NCBI RefSeq assembly: GCF_000297115.1
Contig: NZ_CAKP01000065.1
Span: 25,470 to 89,469, forward strand
Length of the DNA: 64,000 nucleotides
Direction of reading: 5' to 3'
Source of the DNA: Caloramator australicus RC3
GTDB lineage: Bacteria > Bacillota > Clostridia > Clostridiales > Caloramatoraceae
Position 1 is the stretch's first letter. Each line of letters starts with the position of its first letter. Below the pieces are notes generated by a model, which worked only from the letters and a program-made list of their open reading frames with translations, made no database searches and was not told the origin of the DNA. Position numbers and translations under genes: made by a program. This document shows positions 18,616 to 27,785 of the stretch, piece after piece.

Positions 18616-21249
18616 ATGGATAAGGTTCATGTTGTTTCTACAACCCATTGGGACAGGGAATGGTATAGGACTTTTAATGATTTTAGAATTAGATTGTGCG
18701 ATATGATGGATGAATTGTTGGAGATTTTAAAAAAGGATAACTTTAAATCATTTTATTTTGATGGTCAAACGATCCCCCTTGAAGATTATATAGATATAAA
18801 TCCAGAAAGGTATGACGAATTAAAGGATCTTGTTAAAAACAACAAATTAATTATTGGACCATTTTATGTTATCCCGGATGAGTTTTTACCATCCGGGGAA
18901 TCTTTAATTAGAAATCTCCTTTTAGGACATGATTTAGCAATTAAATTTGGCAGAAAGTCATTTTCAGGGTATCTTCCAGATAATTTTGGCCATATCTCTC
19001 AGCTGCCACAAATATTAAGGGGATTTAATATAGATAATATTCTATTCTTTAGAGGACTTGATAATAAAAGATGCCCATATAGTGAATTTATATTTGAGTC
19101 TGAAGATGGATCAGCCATTTTAGGAATCCACTTGAAACTTGGGTACTGGAACTTAAAGAGCTTTGGGCTTTTGGGTAAATCCCCAAAGGAACATTTTTTG
19201 GAGGTATTAAATAAGCTAAAGCCTTCAAATAAAAGTGGAGTTTATTTATTTTTAAACGGATCAGATCATTTGTATCCTCAGGGGAACCTACCTGAATTAT
19301 TAGAAAAGGTTAAAGAGGAAGTTAAAGATATAGAAATCCTTCAATCATCCGTTGATGATTATATCGAAGATGTAAAGAAAAATATTAAATTCGAAGCGCT
19401 TTTAAAAATTAAAGGAGAATTAAGGGATGCAAATTCATCCCAAGTAAATCCTTCCGTTTATTCAACAAGATATTTAATAAAGCAAATGAATAAAAATTGC
19501 GAAATACAATTAGAAAAATATTGTGAACCATTGAATGCTTTAGGATACATATTCGATATTAAATATCCTAAAAATCTAATAAAAAAGGCATGGAAGGAGC
19601 TTATTAAAAACAATGCCCATGACAGCATATGCGGTTGTTCCTCAGATGAAACTATGAAGGATGTTGAACATAGATATAAACACTCCTTTGAAATAAGTAG
19701 AAGATTAACGGAAATGGCGATGGGGAATATAGCTGATTTGATTGATATGAAAAACTTTGAAGATGAAGACATGGCATTAGTAGTGTTTAATCCTCTTAAT
19801 TGGGGAAGAAGGGACGTAGTTGAAGCTTGTATTGAGTTCCCTATAGGAAAAGATGTAAAGGACATAACTATTTATGATGGTGAAGATGAAGTTGACTATG
19901 AAATAATAGATATTTTTGAAAGAGTAAAATTAAATGAATTTAAAAATAAATCAAAGGAAAAACAAAGAGTTATTTGCTTTAAAGTAAGATTTATAGCTGA
20001 AAATATTCCACCATTAGGGTATAAAACTTATAAAATAAAACCAAAAGTTTTGAGGGAAAAAAGAAGATATGTTCAAAAATCTATGCAATATATCTTCCAA
20101 AGATTCATAGAAAATGAATTTTATAAAATAGAAGTAAATTCAGATGGAACACTTAATATCTTTGATAAGAAAAATTGCAATTATTATGAAAGAATGCATC
20201 TATTTCAGGATAGGTCAGATGCAGGAAATGAATACGAATATTCGCCTGCCTACAGGGATGAAGTTGTTTTTCCAACATTAAAGAATTTTACTATAACAAA
20301 AAATAGCGAAATTTCTTCAACTATAAAGCTTGAATTTGAAATGGAAGTCCCAAACGGTGTTGATGGATTTGTAAAAAGAAATGATGAGAGGGTTACAAAT
20401 AAAATAGTTTCCTATGTAACCCTCTATAAGGGGATTGACAGGATTGATTTTAAAACAAAAATTCAAAACAATGCAAAGGATCATATATTGACAGTTAATT
20501 TTAATTCAGATATAAATACAGAAAAGGAAAAAACCTATATTCCATTTGATATAATAGAAAGAAGCATAAAAATAAAAGAATGTGACTTAAATGAAAATGA
20601 AATAGAAACTCCCTTTAAGCCTACCCAGTTATTTGTAAGTGTTTCAGATGGTAGAAAGGCCTTTACATTGGCAACAAGGGGTATTTATGAATATCAAACT
20701 AAAAAAGAAGAAAAATTGGATGTAAGTTTAACCCTTTTAAGATCAGTAAGCTATATGTTTAGGGATGTTCTTCCGAATTCAAAAGATGGACAGCCTTGCA
20801 CAACACCAGTAGTTTTTACAAAGGATGCACAATGCATAGGAGAAGGAATATTTGAATATTCAATTGTTCTACATAGTAATGATTGTATTAAGGATGATAT
20901 ATACAAAAGGGCCTTTGAATATGAAACACCCCTAATGGCTTATTATTCAAATAAAGTAACAAAAAGTGTTTTGCCTAATAAATTTTCCTTAGTTGAAGTT
21001 GAAGGAGAAGGTATTGTTTTATCAGCTTTTAAAAAGGCTGAATTTGATGAGGCTATAATTATTAGATTGTTTAATCTAACAAGTGTTGACCAATCTGCCA
21101 AAATAAAGTTGAACTTTAATTTTAATAGGATTTTGCGTTCTAATATGCTGGAGGAAGATAAAGATGAGCTAAGTTACATAAAAAATGATGTTACTATAAG
21201 CTTTAAGCCAAAGGAAATAGTGACAATGAAAATATATATTAATGGGTGA
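18616..21249 (+). CDS. GH38 alpha-mannosidase, short form (MngB-like)
   Basis: An 877-residue GH38 enzyme, close to the length of E. coli MngB. Visible: TTHWDREW (His11, Asp13), nucleophile Asp122 in GYLPDNFGH, and NNAHDSICGCSSDETMKDVEHR near residue 335. It starts 12 bases after the previous GH38 gene and overlaps the 5' flank of the ROK kinase, so the three are one unit. The two GH38 enzymes are clearly different sequences and may act on different linkages or on phosphorylated versus free mannosides. Confidence 0.9.
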   Translation: MDKVHVVSTTHWDREWYRTFNDFRIRLCDMMDELLEILKKDNFKSFYFDGQTIPLEDYIDINPERYDELKDLVKNNKLIIGPFYVIPDEFLPSGESLIRNLLLGHDLAIKFGRKSFSGYLPDNFGHISQLPQILRGFNIDNILFFRGLDNKRCPYSEFIFESEDGSAILGIHLKLGYWNLKSFGLLGKSPKEHFLEVLNKLKPSNKSGVYLFLNGSDHLYPQGNLPELLEKVKEEVKDIEILQSSVDDYIEDVKKNIKFEALLKIKGELRDANSSQVNPSVYSTRYLIKQMNKNCEIQLEKYCEPLNALGYIFDIKYPKNLIKKAWKELIKNNAHDSICGCSSDETMKDVEHRYKHSFEISRRLTEMAMGNIADLIDMKNFEDEDMALVVFNPLNWGRRDVVEACIEFPIGKDVKDITIYDGEDEVDYEIIDIFERVKLNEFKNKSKEKQRVICFKVRFIAENIPPLGYKTYKIKPKVLREKRRYVQKSMQYIFQRFIENEFYKIEVNSDGTLNIFDKKNCNYYERMHLFQDRSDAGNEYEYSPAYRDEVVFPTLKNFTITKNSEISSTIKLEFEMEVPNGVDGFVKRNDERVTNKIVSYVTLYKGIDRIDFKTKIQNNAKDHILTVNFNSDINTEKEKTYIPFDIIERSIKIKECDLNENEIETPFKPTQLFVSVSDGRKAFTLATRGIYEYQTKKEEKLDVSLTLLRSVSYMFRDVLPNSKDGQPCTTPVVFTKDAQCIGEGIFEYSIVLHSNDCIKDDIYKRAFEYETPLMAYYSNKVTKSVLPNKFSLVEVEGEGIVLSAFKKAEFDEAIIIRLFNLTSVDQSAKIKLNFNFNRILRSNMLEEDKDELSYIKNDVTISFKPKEIVTMKIYING

Positions 21250-21253
21250 TATT

Positions 21254-22216
21254 ATGGATAAATTTCTATGTGGTATTGATCTTGGGGGAACGAAAATAAA
21301 CACCGTAATTATTACTAATAAAGGTGAAATGGTTTCTTCATATACCCTGCCTACATTAGCCCATGAGGGACCTGAAAAAGTTATTCAAAGGATGAAGGAG
21401 ACGGTTTATAAAGTATTAGAAGATGCAAAATTAGATGTTTCTGACTTGGAAGGCATAGGGGTGGCATCTCCGGGGCCATTGGATGCAAAAAAGGGAATCG
21501 TTTTAAATCCTCCAAACCTTCCGGGGTGGATTGATATAACTTTGGCAAAGATATTAGAGGATGAGTTTAAAATTCCTGTGAAGCTTCAAAACGATGCCAA
21601 TTGTGCTGCTTTAGCTGAATATTACTTTGGTGCTGGTAATAGAACGAAAAATTTTGTTTATATCACTATTAGCACAGGAATAGGCGGGGGAGCAATAATA
21701 GATGGTAAATTATATGATGGTGCAAATTCTAACGCGGCAGAATTTGGGCATGCTAGTATAAACTTTGACGGCGAAAAGTGCCAATGTGGAAGTTATGGAT
21801 GCTTTGAAATGTATGCATCGGGAACAGCCCTTGCAAATTTTGCAGCAAAGGAAATAGAAAAAGGAAGGGAAAGCGTTATAAAAGATATAGCAAAGGATGG
21901 GAAAATAACTGCAAAGGATGTATTTGAAGCATATAAAATGGGTGATAATTTAGCAAAGGAACTTATTGAAAGGGAAGCATTTTATCTGGGAGTTGGGATT
22001 GCAAATATAATTATGAACTACAATCCTGAGGTTATAGCATTAGGCGGAGGAGTAGCCAATGGTTTTGATATATTGTATCCTATTATGATCAAAACAGTAG
22101 AGGAAAGATGCTATAAAGCAAGTTTTGAAGGCTGTAAAATCGTAAAGGCGAAGCTTGGGCAAAATTCCGGTGCAATTGGTGCAGCAGTACTAAATATTGT
22201 TTTTTCAAAAAATTAA
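21254..22216 (+). CDS. ROK family sugar kinase (gluco/mannokinase-like)
   Basis: A 320-residue ROK kinase. ATP site GIDLGGTKINTVII at residues 7-20, TGIGGGAIIDGKL near 138-150, and the ROK zinc motif CQCGSYGCFE near 176-185 with the upstream GHA histidine. It most likely phosphorylates the hexose freed by the preceding GH38 enzymes, hence mannose and/or glucose. ATG 21254 is preferred over one 12 bases upstream because GGGTGA, part of the upstream stop region, serves as its ribosome site. It ends the operon that began at 9460. Confidence 0.88.
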   Translation: MDKFLCGIDLGGTKINTVIITNKGEMVSSYTLPTLAHEGPEKVIQRMKETVYKVLEDAKLDVSDLEGIGVASPGPLDAKKGIVLNPPNLPGWIDITLAKILEDEFKIPVKLQNDANCAALAEYYFGAGNRTKNFVYITISTGIGGGAIIDGKLYDGANSNAAEFGHASINFDGEKCQCGSYGCFEMYASGTALANFAAKEIEKGRESVIKDIAKDGKITAKDVFEAYKMGDNLAKELIEREAFYLGVGIANIIMNYNPEVIALGGGVANGFDILYPIMIKTVEERCYKASFEGCKIVKAKLGQNSGAIGAAVLNIVFSKN

Positions 22217-22227
22217 AAAAATTTTAG

Positions 22228-22256
22228 TTGACATAAGTAGAAAATGTTATTATTAT
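22228..22256 (+). promoter_or_regulatory. Consensus promoter of the T-box leader
   Basis: TTGACA (22228-22233), exact 17-bp spacer, TATTAT (22251-22256). It starts a transcript near 22263 that enters the T-box. Confidence 0.75.
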
Positions 22257-22284
22257 TAAATTTAATAAATAAAAATAAAAGCCA

Positions 22285-22540
22285 AAATCGATGCGTGAAA
22301 GAAGTAGGCATAATAGGTAGTTACAGCGAGTCGGGGACGGTGGAAGCCCGATACGATCCATTATGTTGAATGGGTTCACAAGATGCAGGGTGAATTTAAG
22401 TAGCCCGGGCCGGATTTCCCACGTTACAGGGATAGGATGTGTTGGCATCCGAAAAAGATGAGCATTTTGCTCAATTTAGGTGGCACCGCGAAGGCACTTC
22501 GCCCTAAAAAGGGTTAAGTGCCTTTAATTTTTTTAAAGGG
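22285..22540 (+). ncRNA. T-box riboswitch, tryptophan specifier (TGG)
   Basis: A complete T-box leader. The T-box itself, AGGTGGCACCGCG, is at 22478-22490. Stem I is formed by GTGAA (22295-22299) with TTCAC (22375-22379) and by CATAAT with ATTATG. Between these lie AGTA on the 5' side and GAA-TGG on the 3' side, the normal specifier-loop arrangement, giving the specifier codon TGG (22371-22373), i.e. tRNA-Trp. The terminator AAGGCACTT / AAGTGCCTT with a T-run follows at 22491-22536. Uncharged tRNA-Trp should therefore switch on the transporter gene at 22550. Confidence 0.93.
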
Positions 22541-22549
22541 GGCTGTATT

Positions 22550-23890
22550 ATGAAAAGGGAAAAATTTTCATCAAGTTTAGCAGTTTTTTTGGCTACATTA
22601 GGTTCTGCTATAGGCTTAGGAAACATCTGGAGATTTCCCTATGTTACTGGAATGAATGGAGGAGGCGCGTTTTTATTCGTTTACTTGTTTTGCGTTTTGC
22701 TTGTTGGAATACCTGTTATGATAAGCGAATTTTTTATAGGAAGAAAAACGCGATCAAACCCTGTTATAGCCTTTGAAAAACTTGGGGGTAGAAAATGGAG
22801 TATAGTAGGTTATATGGGCATTATAGCCTCCCTATTAATCATGTTTTTTTATAGCGCTGTGGCGGGATGGGTTTATTCATATACCTTTAAAAGTTTGATG
22901 GGGAAATTTAATGGGGCTACATTGGAATCCTCAAAGGATATTTTTATAAATACAATAACAAACCCTAAGGGTGTTATTTTATGGCAATTAACTGCCCTTT
23001 TAGTAGTTGCAATAATACTTACTATGGGCGTTAAAGGAGGAATAGAAAGGGCTACAAAAATATTGATGCCAGTCTTATTTGTCCTAATTTTAATTTGTGA
23101 TATAAGGGCTCTAACGTTAGAAAATTCTCTTGAAGGGATAAAATTTTTGTTTGCTGTGGATTTTTCAAAACTCAAGTCAAGCAGCATCTTAACTGCCTTA
23201 GGGCTTTCCTTTTTTAAACTATCATTGGGTGTTGGGGCCATGATTACCTATGCAAGCTACTTTACTGATGATGATAATTTAATGTCGACATCCTTAAAAG
23301 TTGCTCTGTCAGACACATTAATATCCCTTCTTGCTGGCATTGCAATATTTCCAACGGTTTTTGCCTTCAAGATGGAACCTTCCTATGGTCCGGGACTTTT
23401 GTTTATAACAATACCACTGATATTTTCAAAATTACCTTTTGGAAACGTACTTTTATTTATGTTTTTCCTATTAACCTCAATAGCAGCAACTACGGCGATG
23501 CTATCTTTAGTTGAAGTTCCAGTTGCCTATCTTATGGAGGTTAAGAAAATAGGTAGAATAAAAAGCGTGTTGATGGTTACATGCATCATTGCATTATTTG
23601 GAAGCTTAGCAGCCCTTTCAGTTGAAGGAAATGTTTTATCCAATGTAAAGCTTTTAGGAAAGTCTGTTTTTGACATATTTGACTATCTATCATCTAATAT
23701 CCTCTTGCCACTAGGAGGAATATTGATTTCTGCTTTTGTAGGGTATTTTGTTAGGAGAGAAGAGGTTATTATTGAAATTACAAATAAAATGAGGATTAAA
23801 AATGTAAATCCATTAAAGATCTATTTATTAGTTTTAAAATATGCTACTCCAATTTTGATTGGGATAATCTTTATAAATAGCATTTTCTAA
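22550..23890 (+). CDS. NSS/SNF family sodium-dependent transporter, probable tryptophan importer
   Basis: A 446-residue neurotransmitter:sodium symporter of the bacterial LeuT/MhsT/TnaT type. The N-terminal signature GSAIGLGNIWRFPY at about residues 18-31 contains the Na+-binding unwound helix 1 and the conserved NIWRFPY. About eleven hydrophobic helices are visible. The gene is directly behind a T-box whose specifier reads tryptophan codon TGG, which gives the best clue to substrate: L-tryptophan. A terminator follows immediately. Confidence 0.9.
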   Translation: MKREKFSSSLAVFLATLGSAIGLGNIWRFPYVTGMNGGGAFLFVYLFCVLLVGIPVMISEFFIGRKTRSNPVIAFEKLGGRKWSIVGYMGIIASLLIMFFYSAVAGWVYSYTFKSLMGKFNGATLESSKDIFINTITNPKGVILWQLTALLVVAIILTMGVKGGIERATKILMPVLFVLILICDIRALTLENSLEGIKFLFAVDFSKLKSSSILTALGLSFFKLSLGVGAMITYASYFTDDDNLMSTSLKVALSDTLISLLAGIAIFPTVFAFKMEPSYGPGLLFITIPLIFSKLPFGNVLLFMFFLLTSIAATTAMLSLVEVPVAYLMEVKKIGRIKSVLMVTCIIALFGSLAALSVEGNVLSNVKLLGKSVFDIFDYLSSNILLPLGGILISAFVGYFVRREEVIIEITNKMRIKNVNPLKIYLLVLKYATPILIGIIFINSIF

Positions 23891-23913
23891 AAACAGGCTT
23901 TGCCTGTTTTTTT
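23890..23913 (+). terminator. Rho-independent terminator
   Basis: Stem AAACAGGC / GCCTGTTT (23891-23898, 23902-23909) with a T-tail right after the transporter stop. Confidence 0.85.
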
Positions 23914-23949
23914 AAATTCAAGTTAAATATCAAAAAATTCAAGTTAAAT
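23914..23949 (+). repeat. Two 15-bp direct repeats upstream of a promoter
   Basis: AAATTCAAGTTAAAT occurs at 23914-23928 and again at 23935-23949, an exact 21-bp period (two helical turns). The second copy ends 4 bases before the -35 of the following promoter, which suggests a regulator binding two same-face sites. Confidence 0.6.
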
Positions 23950-23953
23950 TAAA

Positions 23954-23982
23954 TTGAAAAACAATTTACAGAGTAATATAAT
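23954..23982 (+). promoter_or_regulatory. Promoter of the oligosaccharide ABC operon
   Basis: TTGAAA (23954-23959), 17-bp spacer, TATAAT (23977-23982). It drives the operon from 24106 to 32731 with a leader of about 115 bases. Confidence 0.7.
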
Positions 23983-24105
23983 TATTTTGAAAATTTTAGC
24001 AATAAATATATATTGAGATTAATTATAGGAGGTGCGTGAATAGAAAAATATTTGATCAACTTTAAAAAAATTAAATTAATATTTTATTTTAAGGGGGGAA
24101 AATTC

Positions 24106-25905
24106 ATGAAAAAAACATTAATTAAAATTTTTGTGCTTTTCATGTCACTTACATTGATTTTTTCAAGCTTTAACTTCTCCTTTGCAGCTACAAAAAAGAC
24201 TAGCGATCTTAAACTTGCATCAGACTGGCCATATCCATTCCACGGAAATCCATTTGGGCCAGGGGCTGTTGGCGGTGCTTGGTGGTTTGTATACGAACCA
24301 TTTGCTTATTATATTCCGCAAACAGGTCAGTATATTCCAAGGCTTGCTGAAAAGTGGACAATTAATGGAAGCAAATTAACGGTATATCTTAGGAAAAATG
24401 CAAAATGGTCGGATGGGAGAGCATTTACAGCCCAGGATGTTGTTAATACAGTAGCCTTTATTCAAGCTATGTGGCAGTGGCCATATGAAATTCAAACTGT
24501 AAGAGCTATAAATCCAAATACAGTAGAGTTTACTTTGTGGAAGGATGCACCAACTTCATTTATGCATACAATACTTACTGACGGTGCTATGGGTTCATTA
24601 GTTCCATATCACGTATATTCAAAATGGTATGGACAAGCAAGGCAAGTTGCTGAACTTGGTAAGAAAATATTCTATGATACACAGTCAGGAAAAACAGTTT
24701 CTGACGAAACAAAGAAGCAATATGAAAAGTTAAGCTCAGCATTAAGAGATCAAGTAAATAAATTCTCACCATACAAAACATTAAAGAGAATGCCCGTTGT
24801 TGGTGCATATGAACCAACTAAAATAATCCAATCTGAAATGGTTTTAAGCAAAAATAAGTATCATTGGCTTGCTAATAAAAATACTACAGAAAGGGTAGTA
24901 TTTAGAAGATGGTCTTCTAACGAATTTGTATGGGCGTCATTAGTATCAGGAGAGCTTGATGCAGCACATCCTAATATGCCAAAGGATGTTGTAGAGCAGT
25001 TGAAGTTTATAAATCCTAATCTAAATGTTAAAACAGTTTCAGACCTTTCAGAAATTGCATTAATTTTTAACTTTAATAATAAGTTGTTCAAAGATTTAAA
25101 TTTAAGAAAGGCAATAGCATATGTTATAGACAAGAATAAAGTTAAAGACGTTTCTGTATGGCAAGCTAATCCAGCAGGACAGTATTATACTGGAGTTTTA
25201 AGCAGCATGCAAAGCAAATGGGTAAATAGCGCTACACTAAGTAAAATGACTAAATATACAACAAGTGCTGCTTCTGCTGAAAATATATTAAAGAAGGCTG
25301 GATATACGAAGAAGGATAATCAGTGGTATACACCTTCAAATGAGCCTGTTGAGTTTGTTCTTTCAGTATATGGACCTCATAACGACTGGGTTTTAGCAGC
25401 GAGGGAAGTTGTTCAACAGCTTAATAAGTTTGGATTTAAGGTTGAAATGAAGCTAATACCTGATGGAATGAGAGATCAGGTAATGAGAAGTGGAGAGTAT
25501 GAGTGTGCTATAGAATTTGGTTCTGCATGGTGGGGTTATCCACATCCAATGACCGGATATGCAAGACTTTATCAGTGGGATATTGCAAATATTACAGCAT
25601 TCCCATCAAAGGAAAAATTCAATACTCCGTGGGGAGAATATTCACCATTTGATCTCGTGGAAGAATTAAGGGTAAATATAAACAACAGCAAGAAAGCAAC
25701 AGAAATAATTCAAAAATTAGCTTATATTACAAATGAATACTTACCAGTTGTTCCACTATTTGAAAAGGTTCTTCCAATATATTATTCAAGTGCAAGATTA
25801 ACAGGATGGCCATCAGCACAAGATGGAAGATGGTCATTAGCTCCTGGAGGAATAGAAAGATTATATAATCTTCTAATTACTGAGGGAGTATTAAAAGCAA
25901 AATAA
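24106..25905 (+). CDS. ABC transporter substrate-binding protein, family 5
   Basis: A 599-residue secreted binding protein of the oligopeptide/dipeptide type (SBP_bac_5). The signal peptide runs to about residue 27 with a probable SFA-A cleavage; no lipobox cysteine is seen, unlike the sugar-binding protein at 11268. Motifs include PRLAEKWTINGSKLTVYLRK near residues 72-91 and WSDGRAFTAQDVV near 96-108. ATG 24106 with an AAGGGGGG site is preferred over a TTG 54 bases upstream. Thermophile family 5 proteins often bind mannose- or glucose-containing oligosaccharides; the GH130 gene in this operon suggests the same here. Confidence 0.9.
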   Translation: MKKTLIKIFVLFMSLTLIFSSFNFSFAATKKTSDLKLASDWPYPFHGNPFGPGAVGGAWWFVYEPFAYYIPQTGQYIPRLAEKWTINGSKLTVYLRKNAKWSDGRAFTAQDVVNTVAFIQAMWQWPYEIQTVRAINPNTVEFTLWKDAPTSFMHTILTDGAMGSLVPYHVYSKWYGQARQVAELGKKIFYDTQSGKTVSDETKKQYEKLSSALRDQVNKFSPYKTLKRMPVVGAYEPTKIIQSEMVLSKNKYHWLANKNTTERVVFRRWSSNEFVWASLVSGELDAAHPNMPKDVVEQLKFINPNLNVKTVSDLSEIALIFNFNNKLFKDLNLRKAIAYVIDKNKVKDVSVWQANPAGQYYTGVLSSMQSKWVNSATLSKMTKYTTSAASAENILKKAGYTKKDNQWYTPSNEPVEFVLSVYGPHNDWVLAAREVVQQLNKFGFKVEMKLIPDGMRDQVMRSGEYECAIEFGSAWWGYPHPMTGYARLYQWDIANITAFPSKEKFNTPWGEYSPFDLVEELRVNINNSKKATEIIQKLAYITNEYLPVVPLFEKVLPIYYSSARLTGWPSAQDGRWSLAPGGIERLYNLLITEGVLKAK

Positions 25906-25926
25906 TTGAACTTGGAGGAGGTAGAC

Positions 25927-26913
25927 TTGAAGTTTATATTAAATAGATTAATTTATTTGTTATTTGTATTGTTTATAGCCATAAGCGGGATATTTTTCCT
26001 TATCAATAAGATGCCAGGCGATCCCGCTTATGGCCTGGCTGTTTCTATATCACAACAAAGGAATATGGATATAAATAAGGCGCTGGAGATTGCTCATCAA
26101 ATGATGGGAATAGATACCGGCGAGCCTTTATTTATTAGATATGTAAAGTTTTTGAATCAATTTATAAGAGGAAACATTGGTTATTCAACATATTATCAAA
26201 CAACCGTTAATGAAATAGTTGCAAAATCCCTTCCTTGGACTCTACTTGTTGTTTTTATATCTATATTGATAAGTTTTATAATAGGTGTTTATCTAGGTGC
26301 TTTTTCAGCACAAAAAAGAGGACGAGCAGTTGATATTTCAATTTCATTTGTATCCAGCATAATTCAAGCTATTCCACCTTTTGTTTTAGCTGTTTTGATT
26401 TTATTTGTAGGTGCTATTAAACTAAGGATTATACCTTTAGGTGGAGCATATCCAGTAGATATGGAACCTTCTCTTTCAATGGATTTTATAATTAGCGTTA
26501 TAAAACATGCTATAGGCCCAATAGTAGCTATATCAATACCTCAAATTGCTGTTTGGACCCTTGCCATGAGGGGAAACACACCACAAATAATGGAGGAAGA
26601 TTATATTAGATTTGCGATGATAAGGGGAGTTAAAGATTCAACTATTGCAAGAAAATATATAAGAAATAATGCAATTTTACCTTTAGTGGCGAGCCTTGCA
26701 ATTGCCTTTGGCTATATGCTGGGTGGAAACACTTTAGTTGAATCGATATTTAATTATCCTGGAATAGGTTTTTATTTTGGAAAGGCTATAGCTCTTAGGG
26801 ATTATGGGCTATTAACAGGCTTGTTCTCTTTAATTGTAGTAGGGGTTATTATAGCAACCTTTTTAGCTGAGATAATATATTCATTAATTGATCCAAGGGT
26901 GAAGGTAAAATGA
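25927..26913 (+). CDS. ABC permease, DppB/OppB type
   Basis: A 328-residue inner-membrane permease. The N-terminal helix, the N-terminal domain ending near GNIGYSTYYQTTVNEIV, and the EAA loop EEDYIRFAMIRGVKDSTIARKYIRNN near residues 220-246 are typical of OppB. TTG 25927 is chosen because the GGAGGAGG site precedes it; an in-frame TTG 21 bases upstream has no site. It overlaps the next permease by 4 bases (ATGA). Confidence 0.9.
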   Translation: MKFILNRLIYLLFVLFIAISGIFFLINKMPGDPAYGLAVSISQQRNMDINKALEIAHQMMGIDTGEPLFIRYVKFLNQFIRGNIGYSTYYQTTVNEIVAKSLPWTLLVVFISILISFIIGVYLGAFSAQKRGRAVDISISFVSSIIQAIPPFVLAVLILFVGAIKLRIIPLGGAYPVDMEPSLSMDFIISVIKHAIGPIVAISIPQIAVWTLAMRGNTPQIMEEDYIRFAMIRGVKDSTIARKYIRNNAILPLVASLAIAFGYMLGGNTLVESIFNYPGIGFYFGKAIALRDYGLLTGLFSLIVVGVIIATFLAEIIYSLIDPRVKVK

Positions 26914-27785
26914 GTGAATTGAGGATTAATTTAACAAAGGGTATAAGCTTATTTAAATATAATAAAAAAGCTTTTATAGGATTTATAATAATTTTATTTT
27001 ACGTCCTTATGGCCATTTTTGGCCGATATATAGTTCCATTATCATTAGAATCAAACTTTTCAGAAAGGTATTTAGCACCATCTTTAAAACATCCCTTTGG
27101 GACGGATTATTTTGGGATAGATATTTTTGCCCAGATTGTAAATGGTGCTAGAACTGTTATAGGTTTAAGTATGACATCAAGTTTTTTTGCAGTATTAATT
27201 GGAACCATTTTAGGGATATTAAGGGGGTATTTGACTGGCAAGATAGGACAACTTGTCGATGCTATAATTTCAATATTTTTAGTAATACCATCCTTTCCAG
27301 CATTATTGATAATGGCAGCGATATTTGCCGATTCAAACCTTAATATGGTGCAGATTTCATTAATTGTAGCCCTTTGGCTTTGGGCACCCCTTGCGAAACA
27401 GGTTTCTGCCCAGGTTATGTCGATAAAAAGTAAAGAATTTATCGAAGCTTCCAAAATGCTCAATATGCCTCTTTATTATATAGTATTTAAAGATATTTTC
27501 CCCCTTGTTGCGCCATATATCCTTGTAAATTTTGCGATGCAACTAAAAGGGGCTATGGAATTTACAATTGGCCTTATGTTTTTAGGGCTTGCAAAATTTG
27601 ATTCTACCCATTGGGGGATAATGCTAAATTATGCCCTTTATCAAGCGGGGGCCTTATATACTCCTAGGGCATTTCACTATCCGTTTTTCATAATATTGAA
27701 TATAATTCTTCTTATCTATGGAGGAATTATATTTGCACAAGGCTTAGAAGAAACATTTAATCCTAAACTTCGGGGGCATGAATGA
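26910..27785 (+). CDS. ABC permease, DppC/OppC type
   Basis: A 291-residue permease. The OppC-like N-terminal region contains HPFGTDYFGIDIFAQIVNGAR near residues 64-84, followed by five further helices with the EAA loop SKEFIEASKMLNMPLYYIVFKDIFP near 173-197. It is translationally coupled to both neighbours by short overlaps. Confidence 0.9.
   Translation: MSELRINLTKGISLFKYNKKAFIGFIIILFYVLMAIFGRYIVPLSLESNFSERYLAPSLKHPFGTDYFGIDIFAQIVNGARTVIGLSMTSSFFAVLIGTILGILRGYLTGKIGQLVDAIISIFLVIPSFPALLIMAAIFADSNLNMVQISLIVALWLWAPLAKQVSAQVMSIKSKEFIEASKMLNMPLYYIVFKDIFPLVAPYILVNFAMQLKGAMEFTIGLMFLGLAKFDSTHWGIMLNYALYQAGALYTPRAFHYPFFIILNIILLIYGGIIFAQGLEETFNPKLRGHE

Noticed and set aside
22224..22448. Minus-strand frame of 74 codons
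   Set aside because: It lies across the T-box leader, whose RNA structure explains the sequence.
23914..23949. CRISPR-like direct repeats
   Set aside because: Only two copies with a 6-base gap; no array and no cas genes in the window.
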